A stretch of DNA of 20,059 nt from NCBI GenBank assembly GCA_020629995.1, contig JAHDCH010000015.1, forward strand, positions 1-20,059, in the 5' to 3' direction. The translations under genes were made by a program, and so were the position numbers. The notes beneath the pieces were generated by a model. It was given only the letters and a program-made list of their open reading frames with translations, was not told where the DNA came from and ran no database searches. This stretch comes from Pseudaestuariivita sp. (GTDB taxonomy: Bacteria; Pseudomonadota; Alphaproteobacteria; Rhodobacterales; Rhodobacteraceae). The number at the start of each line of letters is the position of its first letter. Position 1 is the stretch's first letter. This document shows, piece after piece, positions 1 through 6,863 of this stretch.

Positions 1-580
1 CTTGCGCAAAGACGAGCATTTCGCGGAACTGGGCATCGCCCGCATTGGACGCGGTAACAGATGCATCGCCCCGAGTCTGATCGACAACCAGAACATAGCC
101 GGGGTCCGGCGGTGCCAAAGAGACGTCGAACGCATTGTATTTGCTTAAGGAAAGCTCGGACAGGCGCGCGATACCATCCCGTGCGCGCGACAAAAGCGCG
201 GTGTCGTCCAGCGGATGCGAGGCGAGCAGCCTTTCCAGAGCCGAGGGCCCGGCAGGGTCGAAGTGCAGCCCGTCAGGGTCGATCAAAAGCCCCAGAGGTG
301 GGCTGCCGCCCGCCCGACCCGGATGGACGGACCGCAAAAAAGCGTCCTCGACATGCAACAGCGGCGTGCCACGCTTTTCGGCCACGTGGCGGCCCCGGTG
401 GGCCGTGGGCGAATTGCCCCAGACCGCCACCAGATCATCCGGTCCGGGCAGGCCCGCGCGCACCGGATACCCGGCCAGAGCCATGATCCGGCGGATGCGT
501 CTTTGCGTGAAAAAACCGCCGTTGAATGCAAAGACCCGCCGCGATTGGGCGGCGGGTCCGGTGGGGTGGGATGAACTCAC
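1..580 (-). CDS. kpsC: KpsC-like capsule polysaccharide beta-Kdo transferase, N-terminal part
   Basis: This is the first 193 codons of a gene that continues past the left edge. KpsC-family enzymes act at the inner membrane. They extend the poly-beta-Kdo linker on the phosphatidylglycerol anchor to which group 2 capsules are attached. Visible family marks are an N-terminal segment VFAFNGGFF near residue 16, GLLIDPDGLHFD near residue 98, and LSKYN followed by GYVLVVDQTRGDASV near residues 145-170, all typical of the first half of KpsC. I chose the GTG start at 580 because a perfect Shine-Dalgarno GGAGG (588-592) lies seven bases upstream, inside the end of the export lipoprotein gene, whose stop is only three bases away. 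The two genes are therefore probably translationally coupled. An unusual 10-bp hairpin lies in the first codons (533-558). Family assignment is strong; the C-terminal half cannot be assessed. Confidence 0.88.
   Translation of the reverse strand, partial: MSSSHPTGPAAQSRRVFAFNGGFFTQRRIRRIMALAGYPVRAGLPGPDDLVAVWGNSPTAHRGRHVAEKRGTPLLHVEDAFLRSVHPGRAGGSPPLGLLIDPDGLHFDPAGPSALERLLASHPLDDTALLSRARDGIARLSELSLSKYNAFDVSLAPPDPGYVLVVDQTRGDASVTASNAGDAQFREMLVFAQ
533..558 (-). terminator. Strong hairpin inside the first codons of kpsC; possible attenuator
   Basis: A perfect 10-bp inverted repeat (GACCCGCCGC / GCGGCGGGTC) encloses a six-base loop. On the minus strand it sits about 26 bases after the stop of the export lipoprotein gene and is followed by TTTGC, so it resembles a weak intrinsic terminator. 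It is translated as residues 8-16 of KpsC. The hairpin is seen directly; the regulatory role is inference. Confidence 0.4.
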
Positions 581-583
581 GCG

Positions 584-1744
584 TCAGCCTCCGGTGCCGG
601 TGCCTCCGGTCAGCGTGGTGATCGACGAAGCGGTCGTGCCAACAGCGCCCAGCGTGCCGGTCACGGCCGAGATCACCTTGGAGAATTGCGAGAACGGCGC
701 TTCGGTCACGTACACCGTGTCGCCATCGCGGATCAGGAAATCACGCGCCAGGAACAAGCCATTGGGCTTGGTCAGGTCCAGCACATAGATCATGCGCTGC
801 GCGCCTTGCAGGTCATTGCGGCCCAGCACCTGGTTCGAGATTTCCTGCGCTTCGTTGCGAAACACGAACACCCCGGTGGGGTCTGCCGCGGCGGGGAGAA
901 GGCCGCCGACCTGTGCAATGGCTTCGACCGCCGAAAGCGTCTGCGTCTCGAAGGGAACGCGCGCCTGAGTGCCGGTGGTGCCCAGCGTGGTAAAGGCGCG
1001 GGTGTCTTCTTCGACAAGGATGCGGTCACCACCGCGCAGGGCGATGTCGAAATGCGGATGTTCGTACAGGTCCTGGAACCAGACCTTTTCGCGGTGTTTG
1101 CCGCGGATCACCGTGACTTGGGCGATTTCAGGCTCGATGATGATGCCGCCCGCGCGGGCCAGCATGGCCGACAAGGTGCGCGTGGGCCGTTCGATCGCAT
1201 AGACGCCCTGACCGCCGATACCGCCAACCAGCGACACGGTCGATCCGTCGCCCGCCACGCGGCGCACCTGCACCTGCGGATCGGGGGTCTGGTCTTCGAG
1301 CTTGCGGGTGATGATGCGGCGCACGGCCTCGGGCGTATTGCCTGCCGCCTTGATCCGGCCTGCGTAGGGCACAAAGATAAAGCCCGACCCGTCAACCTGC
1401 ACCTCTTCGAGGATGGTCGAGTTCGCCGCCTCGCCAGCCAGAAGGCCGTCATCGACGTTTTCCCAGATGGTCAGGCCCAGCGTGTCGCCGGCGCGGATCG
1501 TGTCCGAGCCGAGCTGGCCTGCCTTTTTGAACTTTTCGGAAAAGCCCAAGGCGGGGGTGACGGCGGTGGCGCGGGTCACGCGGTCGTTGACCGACACGAC
1601 AAAGGCATCGCCTTCGCGCTGGACCGAGCCTGCAAAGATTTCACGCTTGTTGGGTCCCGAGCGCGGGAGGCCACAAGATGCGACGACGGCGATAGCCGTC
1701 AACAGCGCGATTGAACGCGCCAGACGAGTGGGTCTGGAAGTCAC
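584..1744 (-). CDS. Outer-membrane polysaccharide export lipoprotein (OPX family, Wza/CtrA-like)
   Basis: This 386-residue lipoprotein is predicted to form the outer-membrane or periplasmic exit channel for capsule. It starts with GTG and has a purine-rich AGGAGA ribosome site about eight bases upstream. The N-terminus is a lipoprotein signal with lipobox V21-A-S-C24, so Cys24 should be the acylated residue. A Poly_export domain follows (about 80-160, containing GDTLGLTIWENVDDGLL and VQVDGSGFIFVPYAG), then two SLBB-like modules (about 170-245 and 253-348; for example VSLVGGIGGQGVYAI and LRGGDRILVEE). A small, Ala/Thr/Gly-rich C-terminal helix (about 350-376) could be the segment that spans the outer membrane, as in Wza. 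It directly precedes kpsC and is separated from kpsS by an opposite-strand gene. The ABC-transporter parts (KpsM, KpsT, KpsE) are not in this window. OPX identity is secure; the subgroup (KpsD, CtrA or Wza) is not resolved. Confidence 0.87.
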   Translation of the reverse strand: MTSRPTRLARSIALLTAIAVVASCGLPRSGPNKREIFAGSVQREGDAFVVSVNDRVTRATAVTPALGFSEKFKKAGQLGSDTIRAGDTLGLTIWENVDDGLLAGEAANSTILEEVQVDGSGFIFVPYAGRIKAAGNTPEAVRRIITRKLEDQTPDPQVQVRRVAGDGSTVSLVGGIGGQGVYAIERPTRTLSAMLARAGGIIIEPEIAQVTVIRGKHREKVWFQDLYEHPHFDIALRGGDRILVEEDTRAFTTLGTTGTQARVPFETQTLSAVEAIAQVGGLLPAAADPTGVFVFRNEAQEISNQVLGRNDLQGAQRMIYVLDLTKPNGLFLARDFLIRDGDTVYVTEAPFSQFSKVISAVTGTLGAVGTTASSITTLTGGTGTGG

Positions 1745-2038
1745 TGCAAGGTCTCCTCGACCTGATGTTCTGCCTCAAGTTTTTCTTTCAACCTGCCTGA
1801 ATCCTGCAAAAAAATCCAGTGTTGGCACGGCAACAATACCGGTGTGGACCCCAGACTGTTGCCGGAGTGTCGCGTTTGCGCGTCAGGGCACTAGGGGTTG
1901 TGGTTGGCGGCGCGCTATCAGCAATCCCTGTCGTCCCAAAGGACGCCGGAACGGGGCAAGGATGCGCCCGTTGACGTAAGGTCGGGCTGGACAGGGGCGC
2001 GTTTGGCCACAAGGCTCGATGCGAAATACGGGGGTCAC
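1745..2038. promoter_or_regulatory. Divergent intergenic region with near-palindrome at 1820-1835
   Basis: This 294-base gap lies between the divergently transcribed capsule export gene and the hemolysin III gene. No convincing gene is present; the open frames here have no recognisable protein content. A near-palindrome, TGTTGGCACGGCAACA (1820-1835, one mismatched pair), lies about 75 bases before the export gene start, next to an A/T run, and could be an operator. Promoters for both genes are expected here, but I could not assign convincing -35/-10 pairs. Confidence 0.25.
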
Positions 2039-2689
2039 ATGTCCACAGCGCCAACTTTTCCCAGCACCAACCTGATCTACCGGCGTGCCGATCTGGTTGT
2101 GCATCTGGTTGGTCTGGCGCTGATCCTCGGGGCCGGGGGCGCGCTGGTGTTCAGGTCGGTGCACATGCTGGGCGCGGGGCTGATCGCGGCGGTGGTGATC
2201 TATGTGGCTTGTGCTCTGGCTTCGAACCTGGCCTCGACCGCGTATCATTTTGCGCCCTGGCACGCGCGCCGGCAGATGCTGCGCAGGCTGGACCATGCGG
2301 CGATCTACCTGAGCATTACGGGCACATTTACCCCGTTCTTCGTGGTGGCCGGCACGCCATGGACCATTGGCCTGCTTGTCCTGTGCTGGGCTTTGACGGT
2401 GGCGGCGGTCTGGAACAAGCTGCGCAATCCGGCGGTCAAGTCGCGCTGGTCGACGGCGTCTTACCTGGGTCTTGGCGCGCTGGGTCTGTGCGCCCTGCCG
2501 CAGATGGGAGACGTCCCCATCGGATCGCTCTGGCTGATCCTGGCTGGGGCGGCGGCCTATGTCATCGGCACCGGGTTTTACGTGAGGAAATCGATGCCGT
2601 TTCGGTATGCGATCTGGCATGCATTCGTGGATGTGGGGGCGATCTGCATGTTCCTTGGCATCTGGCTGGCGCTTTTTCCCGGCGCCTGA
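2039..2689 (+). CDS. Hemolysin III / PAQR family integral membrane protein (TrhA-like)
   Basis: This 216-residue protein has about seven hydrophobic helices and belongs to the HlyIII/YqfA (TrhA) family, related to eukaryotic progesterone and adiponectin receptors. Bacterial members are linked to membrane-fluidity homeostasis; the haemolysin name is historical. Family marks are S66-T-A-Y-H70 at the end of the second helix, LDHAAIYLSITGTFTPF (Asp85, His86), and Y190-A-I-W-H194 in the last helix. The longer open frame extends upstream to 1898, but family alignment and the hydrophobic start favour the ATG at 2039. In PAQR proteins the last helix usually carries HxxxH for zinc; here the first His position is Tyr190 and only His194 remains. 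The gene is inserted between two capsule genes on the opposite strand and ends nine bases from the kpsS stop. The family call is firm; the biochemical role is unknown. Confidence 0.87.
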   Translation: MSTAPTFPSTNLIYRRADLVVHLVGLALILGAGGALVFRSVHMLGAGLIAAVVIYVACALASNLASTAYHFAPWHARRQMLRRLDHAAIYLSITGTFTPFFVVAGTPWTIGLLVLCWALTVAAVWNKLRNPAVKSRWSTASYLGLGALGLCALPQMGDVPIGSLWLILAGAAAYVIGTGFYVRKSMPFRYAIWHAFVDVGAICMFLGIWLALFPGA

Positions 2690-2698
2690 CGGCGACGC

Positions 2699-3988
2699 TC
2701 AGTTCACCAGGCGAAGTTGCTGGCGCGGTGCGGCAGTGCCGGATTTGAGCGCGTCATACGGGTCTTCGCCTGCCAGCATCATGTCCACGACCTGCCGGAG
2801 CAACTGACGCCGCCCGCGCGCAGAGTAGAACCCGCCAGGCAGTTGCGACGTTTCCAGCAAGTAGCGGCGGTAATCCTTGTAGGCGCGGTTGTCCGGCCGC
2901 GAGGGCTGGGCAAAGAAATCGCCAAGGCTCTGGGTCGAGACAAACTCGGGCTTGGAATAGACCGCGCTGCCAAAGACCTTGAGAGGGATGCCGCGCCACA
3001 GAACCTGCTGGCCAGCGGTTGAATTCACGGTGACCGCGGTGCGCGCATCGTTCAGCAAGGCAGCCAGTTTGCCGCCACGCACATAATGTACTCGGTCGCG
3101 GATGCCGAATTTGCGCGCCAGTTGGCGAACTGACCGGCGCACTGGCACACGCCCGTCCTCGAGCGGGTGGGCCTTGATCACCAGATGGTGGTGCCCCGGC
3201 GCATCCTTGGCAAAGCCTTCGATCACCAGTTCCAGAAAATCGGTCATGGTGACAAAGGGTGAATGCATCTGGAACGAGCTGTCATGTTCCAGTTGCAGCA
3301 GCGTCAGGTGATAGGGAAAACCGCCCGTGCGGATACGCAGCGTCGAAATCCAGCGGTCGATGGCCAGCAAAGGCATCAGCAACAGCCGTTGAAGGTACAG
3401 CTGGAATTCCTTGGCAACCGGGATGGCGCGGTGGGTGCGCAGATTGCGATAGGCACCGTTCCGGAACAGCACGAAAAAGTGGTAGAGCGCGCCGTAGAAC
3501 ACATGCTGGCGCATGTCGCCCCAATGAGCAGGCGGCAAGGGCGCTTCCATATCGGACAGGGCCAAAGCCTGCTGCATGTCGTCCACCGACATGTCCATCA
3601 GGCGCGAATTGCCGTTGGATCCACCACGCTCATAGGTCACCCAATACGGGCGCATGTAGCCTTCTTCAAAGACGTGGACGCGCAGGCCCAGCTCTTCGGC
3701 GATTTCGACGGCCCGGGCATGGACAGGCCGTGTGTCGCCATACAAGACGATGTCGGTCACGCCCTTGTCGGCCACAAGGGCGCGAAACGCCGCCGGCCAG
3801 TCAGCCAGTTTGCCGGTGTAGGGAATATAGCTGGAGGGGTGGAACCAAAAGGCACGGTCGCCCGCGTTGAACCCCACACGCCAGACCGTAGGCCCCGCCT
3901 TGCGCAGCATCTTTCCCAGGCGGTGAAAGAACGGCCCGTGAGGTCCCTGAAGGAACAGAAAAACCTGATTGTCCGTGGCGTTGCCCAT
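2699..3988 (-). CDS. kpsS: KpsS-like capsule polysaccharide beta-Kdo transferase
   Basis: This 429-residue protein belongs to the KpsS/LipB family. These enzymes place the first beta-Kdo residue on lyso-phosphatidylglycerol, on the cytoplasmic side of the inner membrane, before KpsC extends the linker. Characteristic segments are VFLFLQGPHGPFFHRLG (residues 9-25), the E108-E-G-Y-MRP motif (about 106-113), IKAHPLEDG (271-279, with the family His-Pro), and TVNSTAGQQVLWRGIPLKV (320-338), typical of the nucleotide-sugar-binding half of these transferases. Full length is close to the usual 390-430. The ATG at 3988 lacks a clear Shine-Dalgarno. It is the furthest upstream of the three minus-strand capsule genes and is separated from the other two by the hemolysin III gene, so it is probably transcribed from its own promoter in 3989-4106. 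Confidence 0.88.
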   Translation of the reverse strand: MGNATDNQVFLFLQGPHGPFFHRLGKMLRKAGPTVWRVGFNAGDRAFWFHPSSYIPYTGKLADWPAAFRALVADKGVTDIVLYGDTRPVHARAVEIAEELGLRVHVFEEGYMRPYWVTYERGGSNGNSRLMDMSVDDMQQALALSDMEAPLPPAHWGDMRQHVFYGALYHFFVLFRNGAYRNLRTHRAIPVAKEFQLYLQRLLLMPLLAIDRWISTLRIRTGGFPYHLTLLQLEHDSSFQMHSPFVTMTDFLELVIEGFAKDAPGHHHLVIKAHPLEDGRVPVRRSVRQLARKFGIRDRVHYVRGGKLAALLNDARTAVTVNSTAGQQVLWRGIPLKVFGSAVYSKPEFVSTQSLGDFFAQPSRPDNRAYKDYRRYLLETSQLPGGFYSARGRRQLLRQVVDMMLAGEDPYDALKSGTAAPRQQLRLVN

Positions 3989-4106
3989 GGCGCAGCGTTA
4001 CCCCATAAGGTGTTGACCAAATGTTTAGCCGCGGAGAAGGGCGAAATTAAGGCGCCGTTTGCCAAGATTTCCCCGTACCGCGCGGAAAAGAGCGAGGAAG
4101 TGCCAG

Positions 4107-4700
4107 ATGTTCACCGGGATCGTCACTGACATTGGCGTGGTGCGGCAGGCCGAGATGCGCGGCGATCTGCGCGCGCGGATCGAAACGGGCTATGACACCG
4201 CAACGATCGACATCGGAGCCTCGATCGCCTGCGACGGCGTGTGCCTGACCGTCGTCGATCTGGGCCCGGATTGGTTTGACGTCGACATTTCGGCGGAAAC
4301 GGTCGCAAAGACCAACATCGGCCACAACGCGTGGGAGGCCGGGCGCAGGCTGAACCTTGAACGCGCGCTCAAGGTGGGGGACGAACTGGGCGGGCATATC
4401 GTGTCGGGGCATGTCGACGGCGTCGCGCCGATTGTCGAGATGCGGGACGAGGGCGACAGCACCCGCGTTGTGCTTGAAGCGCCCGAAGCGCTGGCCAGGT
4501 TCATCGCGCCCAAAGGGTCGGTCGCGCTGAACGGCACATCGCTGACGGTGAACGAGGTCGATGGCCGCAGGTTCGGGATCAACTTTATCCCGCACACCAA
4601 GGCCGTAACCACATGGGGCGACGCCAAGGCGGGCGATCAGGTGAACCTCGAGATCGACACGCTGGCGCGCTATGTCGCCCGGCTGGCCGAAGCGGGCTAG
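4107..4700 (+). CDS. ribE: Riboflavin synthase, alpha chain
   Basis: This 197-residue cytoplasmic enzyme dismutates two molecules of 6,7-dimethyl-8-ribityllumazine into riboflavin and the pyrimidinedione recycled by lumazine synthase. Two tandem lumazine-binding barrels are visible: residues 1-96, beginning MFTGIV and containing ACDGVCLTV with Cys46, and 97-190, containing GGHIVSGHVDG with His102, LNGTSLTVNEV and EIDTLARYV. All are family hallmarks. I chose the ATG at 4107 because MFTGIV is the near-universal start of this family and a GAGGAAG ribosome site lies six bases before it; longer frames upstream are not supported. The rest of the riboflavin pathway is not adjacent. No FMN riboswitch is visible upstream. 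The stop codon TAG overlaps the stop codon of the convergent photolyase-like gene. Confidence 0.95.
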   Translation: MFTGIVTDIGVVRQAEMRGDLRARIETGYDTATIDIGASIACDGVCLTVVDLGPDWFDVDISAETVAKTNIGHNAWEAGRRLNLERALKVGDELGGHIVSGHVDGVAPIVEMRDEGDSTRVVLEAPEALARFIAPKGSVALNGTSLTVNEVDGRRFGINFIPHTKAVTTWGDAKAGDQVNLEIDTLARYVARLAEAG

Positions 4701-5908
4701 AGCGGCAACGCCATCTGAGCGCGGTCGATCCGGGCAAGGATCTTGGGGATCTTGTCCTTGAACTTGAAAAAGCCGGCCGTGGCAAAGGGCCAGGCATGGC
4801 TGTCGTAGTCGCGGCGCAGCTGCACGAGGGTGATGCCATGGCCCTGCAGATTACGGTCGGCGGCCGCAAGCACCGAAGCCGTGGGCCCCACTGGGGCGTA
4901 GGCTGTCACAACCTGCTGCAAGCCTGACTCAACGGCCCATTCGGTCAACTCATCCGCGGTGACAACCGGCGACACAGCGGGCGTTCCGGGCCAGCGCGCG
5001 ACGGCATCGTCCAGTGCCGCGGTGCGGAACGCTGGCACATGTGGTGCCATGTGCAGGATCGCGGTGGTTGTTTCCGGCTCGAGCCGCGCGTGCGCGTCCG
5101 GGTCGGGAACGGCCTGCCAGACATGCGCGGGCGCGCAATCTTCCTGTGTCAGAAGGACGCCGGTTCGCAGATTGGGTGCCACACCCTGCGCCACGGGCAA
5201 GGTGCCGCATGGAGGATTTTCGAACCCGTCCAGAGGTGCGGCAAAGGCTGCAAGCTGGCCCGACGGGTCGAACCTGCCGCCGGTGTATTTGCGGATATTG
5301 TCGGGGCGGGCGAGATAGGTCTTGCCGACGGTCTGCATCCCGCCCACCCAGCGCCAGCCCAGCGTGTTGGACGCAGGATCCCCATCCAGCAAGTGCCGCA
5401 GGAAGAAATCCGCGCCCAGCTCCCACGGCAGGCGCAGGGTATAGATCCAGATCGAGGCAAACCACATGCGCGCGTGATTGTGCAGGTATCCCGTCTCGGC
5501 CAACTCCCGCGCCCAATGGTCGAAACAGGCGATGCCGGTGTCGCCCTTGCAGGCGGCTTCCCATTCGGCGCGCAGGCCAGACGAGGTTTGTACGCGGTTC
5601 CAGGCATGGCGCAGGTCGGCCTCGTAGCTGGTCCAGACCGAAGGGCGCAGTTCCAGCCAGCCTTTCCAGTAGGTGCGCCAGACGACTTCCTGGACAAATT
5701 TCTGAACGGTGCTTGGTGCATAGCGTTCGGTGACGGCGGCCAGCACCTCTTCTTCGGAAATCAGGCGGTGACGCAGGTAGGGCGACAGGCCCGACACATG
5801 CGGATGGCCCGGCAGATCAAAGTTGCGCTGGGATGCATAGACCCCGGCGAGAGGCAGAAAGCGGTCAAGCCGGGCGAGGCCGGCGGCACGTGTGGGCTCG
5901 AAGGTCAT
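4697..5908 (-). CDS. Photolyase/cryptochrome-like FAD protein with apparently reordered domains
   Basis: This is a 403-residue flavoprotein of the DNA photolyase/cryptochrome superfamily. The FAD-binding helical domain occupies residues about 15-220 at the N-terminus: SGLSPYLRHRLIS (39-51), FVQEVVWRTYWKGWLE (71-86), GYLHNHARMW (140-149), LLDGDPASNTLGWRW (173-187) and DNIRKYTGGRFDP (203-215). By alignment with E. coli photolyase, the electron-transfer Trp triad appears retained (W185, W162, probably W116), and Asn181 matches the Asn that contacts flavin N5 in photolyases. The usual antenna alpha/beta domain before it is absent. Residues about 248-395 instead look like such a domain placed after it, ending in GITLVQLRRDYD and FFKFKDKIPKIL, which resembles the end of a normal antenna domain. 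The start ATG lacks an obvious ribosome site. DNA repair or light sensing is plausible but not proven. Confidence 0.82.
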   Translation of the reverse strand: MTFEPTRAAGLARLDRFLPLAGVYASQRNFDLPGHPHVSGLSPYLRHRLISEEEVLAAVTERYAPSTVQKFVQEVVWRTYWKGWLELRPSVWTSYEADLRHAWNRVQTSSGLRAEWEAACKGDTGIACFDHWARELAETGYLHNHARMWFASIWIYTLRLPWELGADFFLRHLLDGDPASNTLGWRWVGGMQTVGKTYLARPDNIRKYTGGRFDPSGQLAAFAAPLDGFENPPCGTLPVAQGVAPNLRTGVLLTQEDCAPAHVWQAVPDPDAHARLEPETTTAILHMAPHVPAFRTAALDDAVARWPGTPAVSPVVTADELTEWAVESGLQQVVTAYAPVGPTASVLAAADRNLQGHGITLVQLRRDYDSHAWPFATAGFFKFKDKIPKILARIDRAQMALPL

Positions 5909-6005
5909 TGGGAGGGTGTAGGATTGCGGGCAGGCGCTTCAATGGTTCGTTAACGCTTTTCGGTGATCCAGCGGGGCGCGGAAGCATGTCTTGGCTGCAG
6001 CCTCC

Positions 6006-6035
6006 CTTGAAGGTCGGCTGGCGCAGGACTAAGAC
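6006..6035 (+). promoter_or_regulatory. Candidate heat-shock (RpoH-type) promoter for clpP
   Basis: CTTGAA at 6006-6011 is followed after 17 bases by CTAAG (6029-6033), about 55 bases before the clpP start. CTTGAA is the -35 consensus of alphaproteobacterial sigma-32; the -10 match is partial (the consensus is closer to CYTAT). Read as a housekeeping promoter it is TTGAAG-N17-TAAGAC. clpP is a classic heat-shock gene, which supports the reading. Confidence 0.4.
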
Positions 6036-6088
6036 TCTCCGGCAAGGCGCAGACGCGCGCCCCGAGGCATTGAAACGAGGCAGGCAAG

Positions 6089-6721
6089 ATGCGCGACCCG
6101 ATTGACACCTACATGAATACGCTTGTGCCCATGGTGGTTGAGCAGACCAGCCGCGGCGAACGCGCCTATGACATCTTTTCGCGCCTGCTGAAGGAGCGCA
6201 TCGTGTTCCTGTCGGGCCCGGTGCACGACGGCATGTCGCAGCTGATGGTGGCGCAGCTGCTGCACCTTGAGGCGGAAAACCCCAGCAAAGAAATTTCGAT
6301 GTACATCAACTCGCCCGGCGGCGTGGTGACCAGCGGGCTGTCGATCTACGACACGATGCAGTATATCAAACCCAAGATCGCGACGCTGGTGGTGGGGCAG
6401 GCGGCCTCGATGGGCTCGCTTCTGCTGGCGGCCGGTGAGCCGGGCATGCGCATGTCGCTGCCCAACAGCCGCGTGATGGTCCACCAGCCGTCGGGCGGAT
6501 ATCAGGGCACCGCAACCGACATCATGATCCACGCCGAAGAGACGCTGAAGCTCAAGCGCCGCCTGAACGAGATCTATGTCCGCCACACCGGTCAGACGCT
6601 CGAAAAGGTTGAAGCCGCGCTCGAGCGCGACTACTTCATGTCGCCCGAGGAGGCCAAGGACTTTGGCCTGATCGACGAGATTGTCGAAAGCCGTGGCAAG
6701 GGCGATGACGCAGAGGCCTGA
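6089..6721 (+). CDS. clpP: ATP-dependent Clp protease proteolytic subunit
   Basis: This 210-residue protein is the serine peptidase that forms the double heptamer chamber of the cytoplasmic ClpXP and ClpAP proteases. The complete catalytic triad is visible: Ser107 in GQAASMGS, His132 in VMVHQPSGG and Asp181 in ERDYFMS, with the same spacings as the E. coli enzyme (25 and 49 residues). The substrate-binding YINSPGG is at 72-78. A short N-terminal segment ([18 protein letters not shown]) leads into the handle region. A GAGG ribosome site lies eight bases before the ATG. clpX follows 142 bases downstream in the same direction and may have its own promoter. Length and content are standard for Rhodobacteraceae. 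Confidence 0.97.
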   Translation: MRDPIDTYMNTLVPMVVEQTSRGERAYDIFSRLLKERIVFLSGPVHDGMSQLMVAQLLHLEAENPSKEISMYINSPGGVVTSGLSIYDTMQYIKPKIATLVVGQAASMGSLLLAAGEPGMRMSLPNSRVMVHQPSGGYQGTATDIMIHAEETLKLKRRLNEIYVRHTGQTLEKVEAALERDYFMSPEEAKDFGLIDEIVESRGKGDDAEA

Positions 6722-6863
6722 TGCGGCTTGCCGCGCGGCGGGTCCATTAACGGCATTTTGACGTTGTGGTGCGCAAGTCGAGCGCCTAAGCTGGCGACGA
6801 CTTGGGATACGTTAACAAACAAGCGCAGGTCAGCGGGGCGACTGGCGGGCGGATAGGTGTAAC

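Noticed and set aside
686..1714. Open frame of 342 codons opposite the export lipoprotein gene
   Set aside because: Its translation has no family features, whereas the minus-strand product has a lipobox, Poly_export and SLBB motifs.
1788..2054. Small minus-strand open frame of 88 codons in the gap before the export gene
   Set aside because: It has no ribosome site, no recognisable content, and overlaps the hemolysin III start; it is most likely non-coding.
3989..4106. Possible FMN riboswitch before ribE
   Set aside because: The 118-base leader lacks the conserved RFN core sequences, and much of it must serve the divergent kpsS promoter.
6747..6761. TTAA-N7-TTGA, a one-mismatch match to the CtrA box, between clpP and clpX
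   Set aside because: A single imperfect short site in 142 bases is likely by chance, and no promoter fits it.
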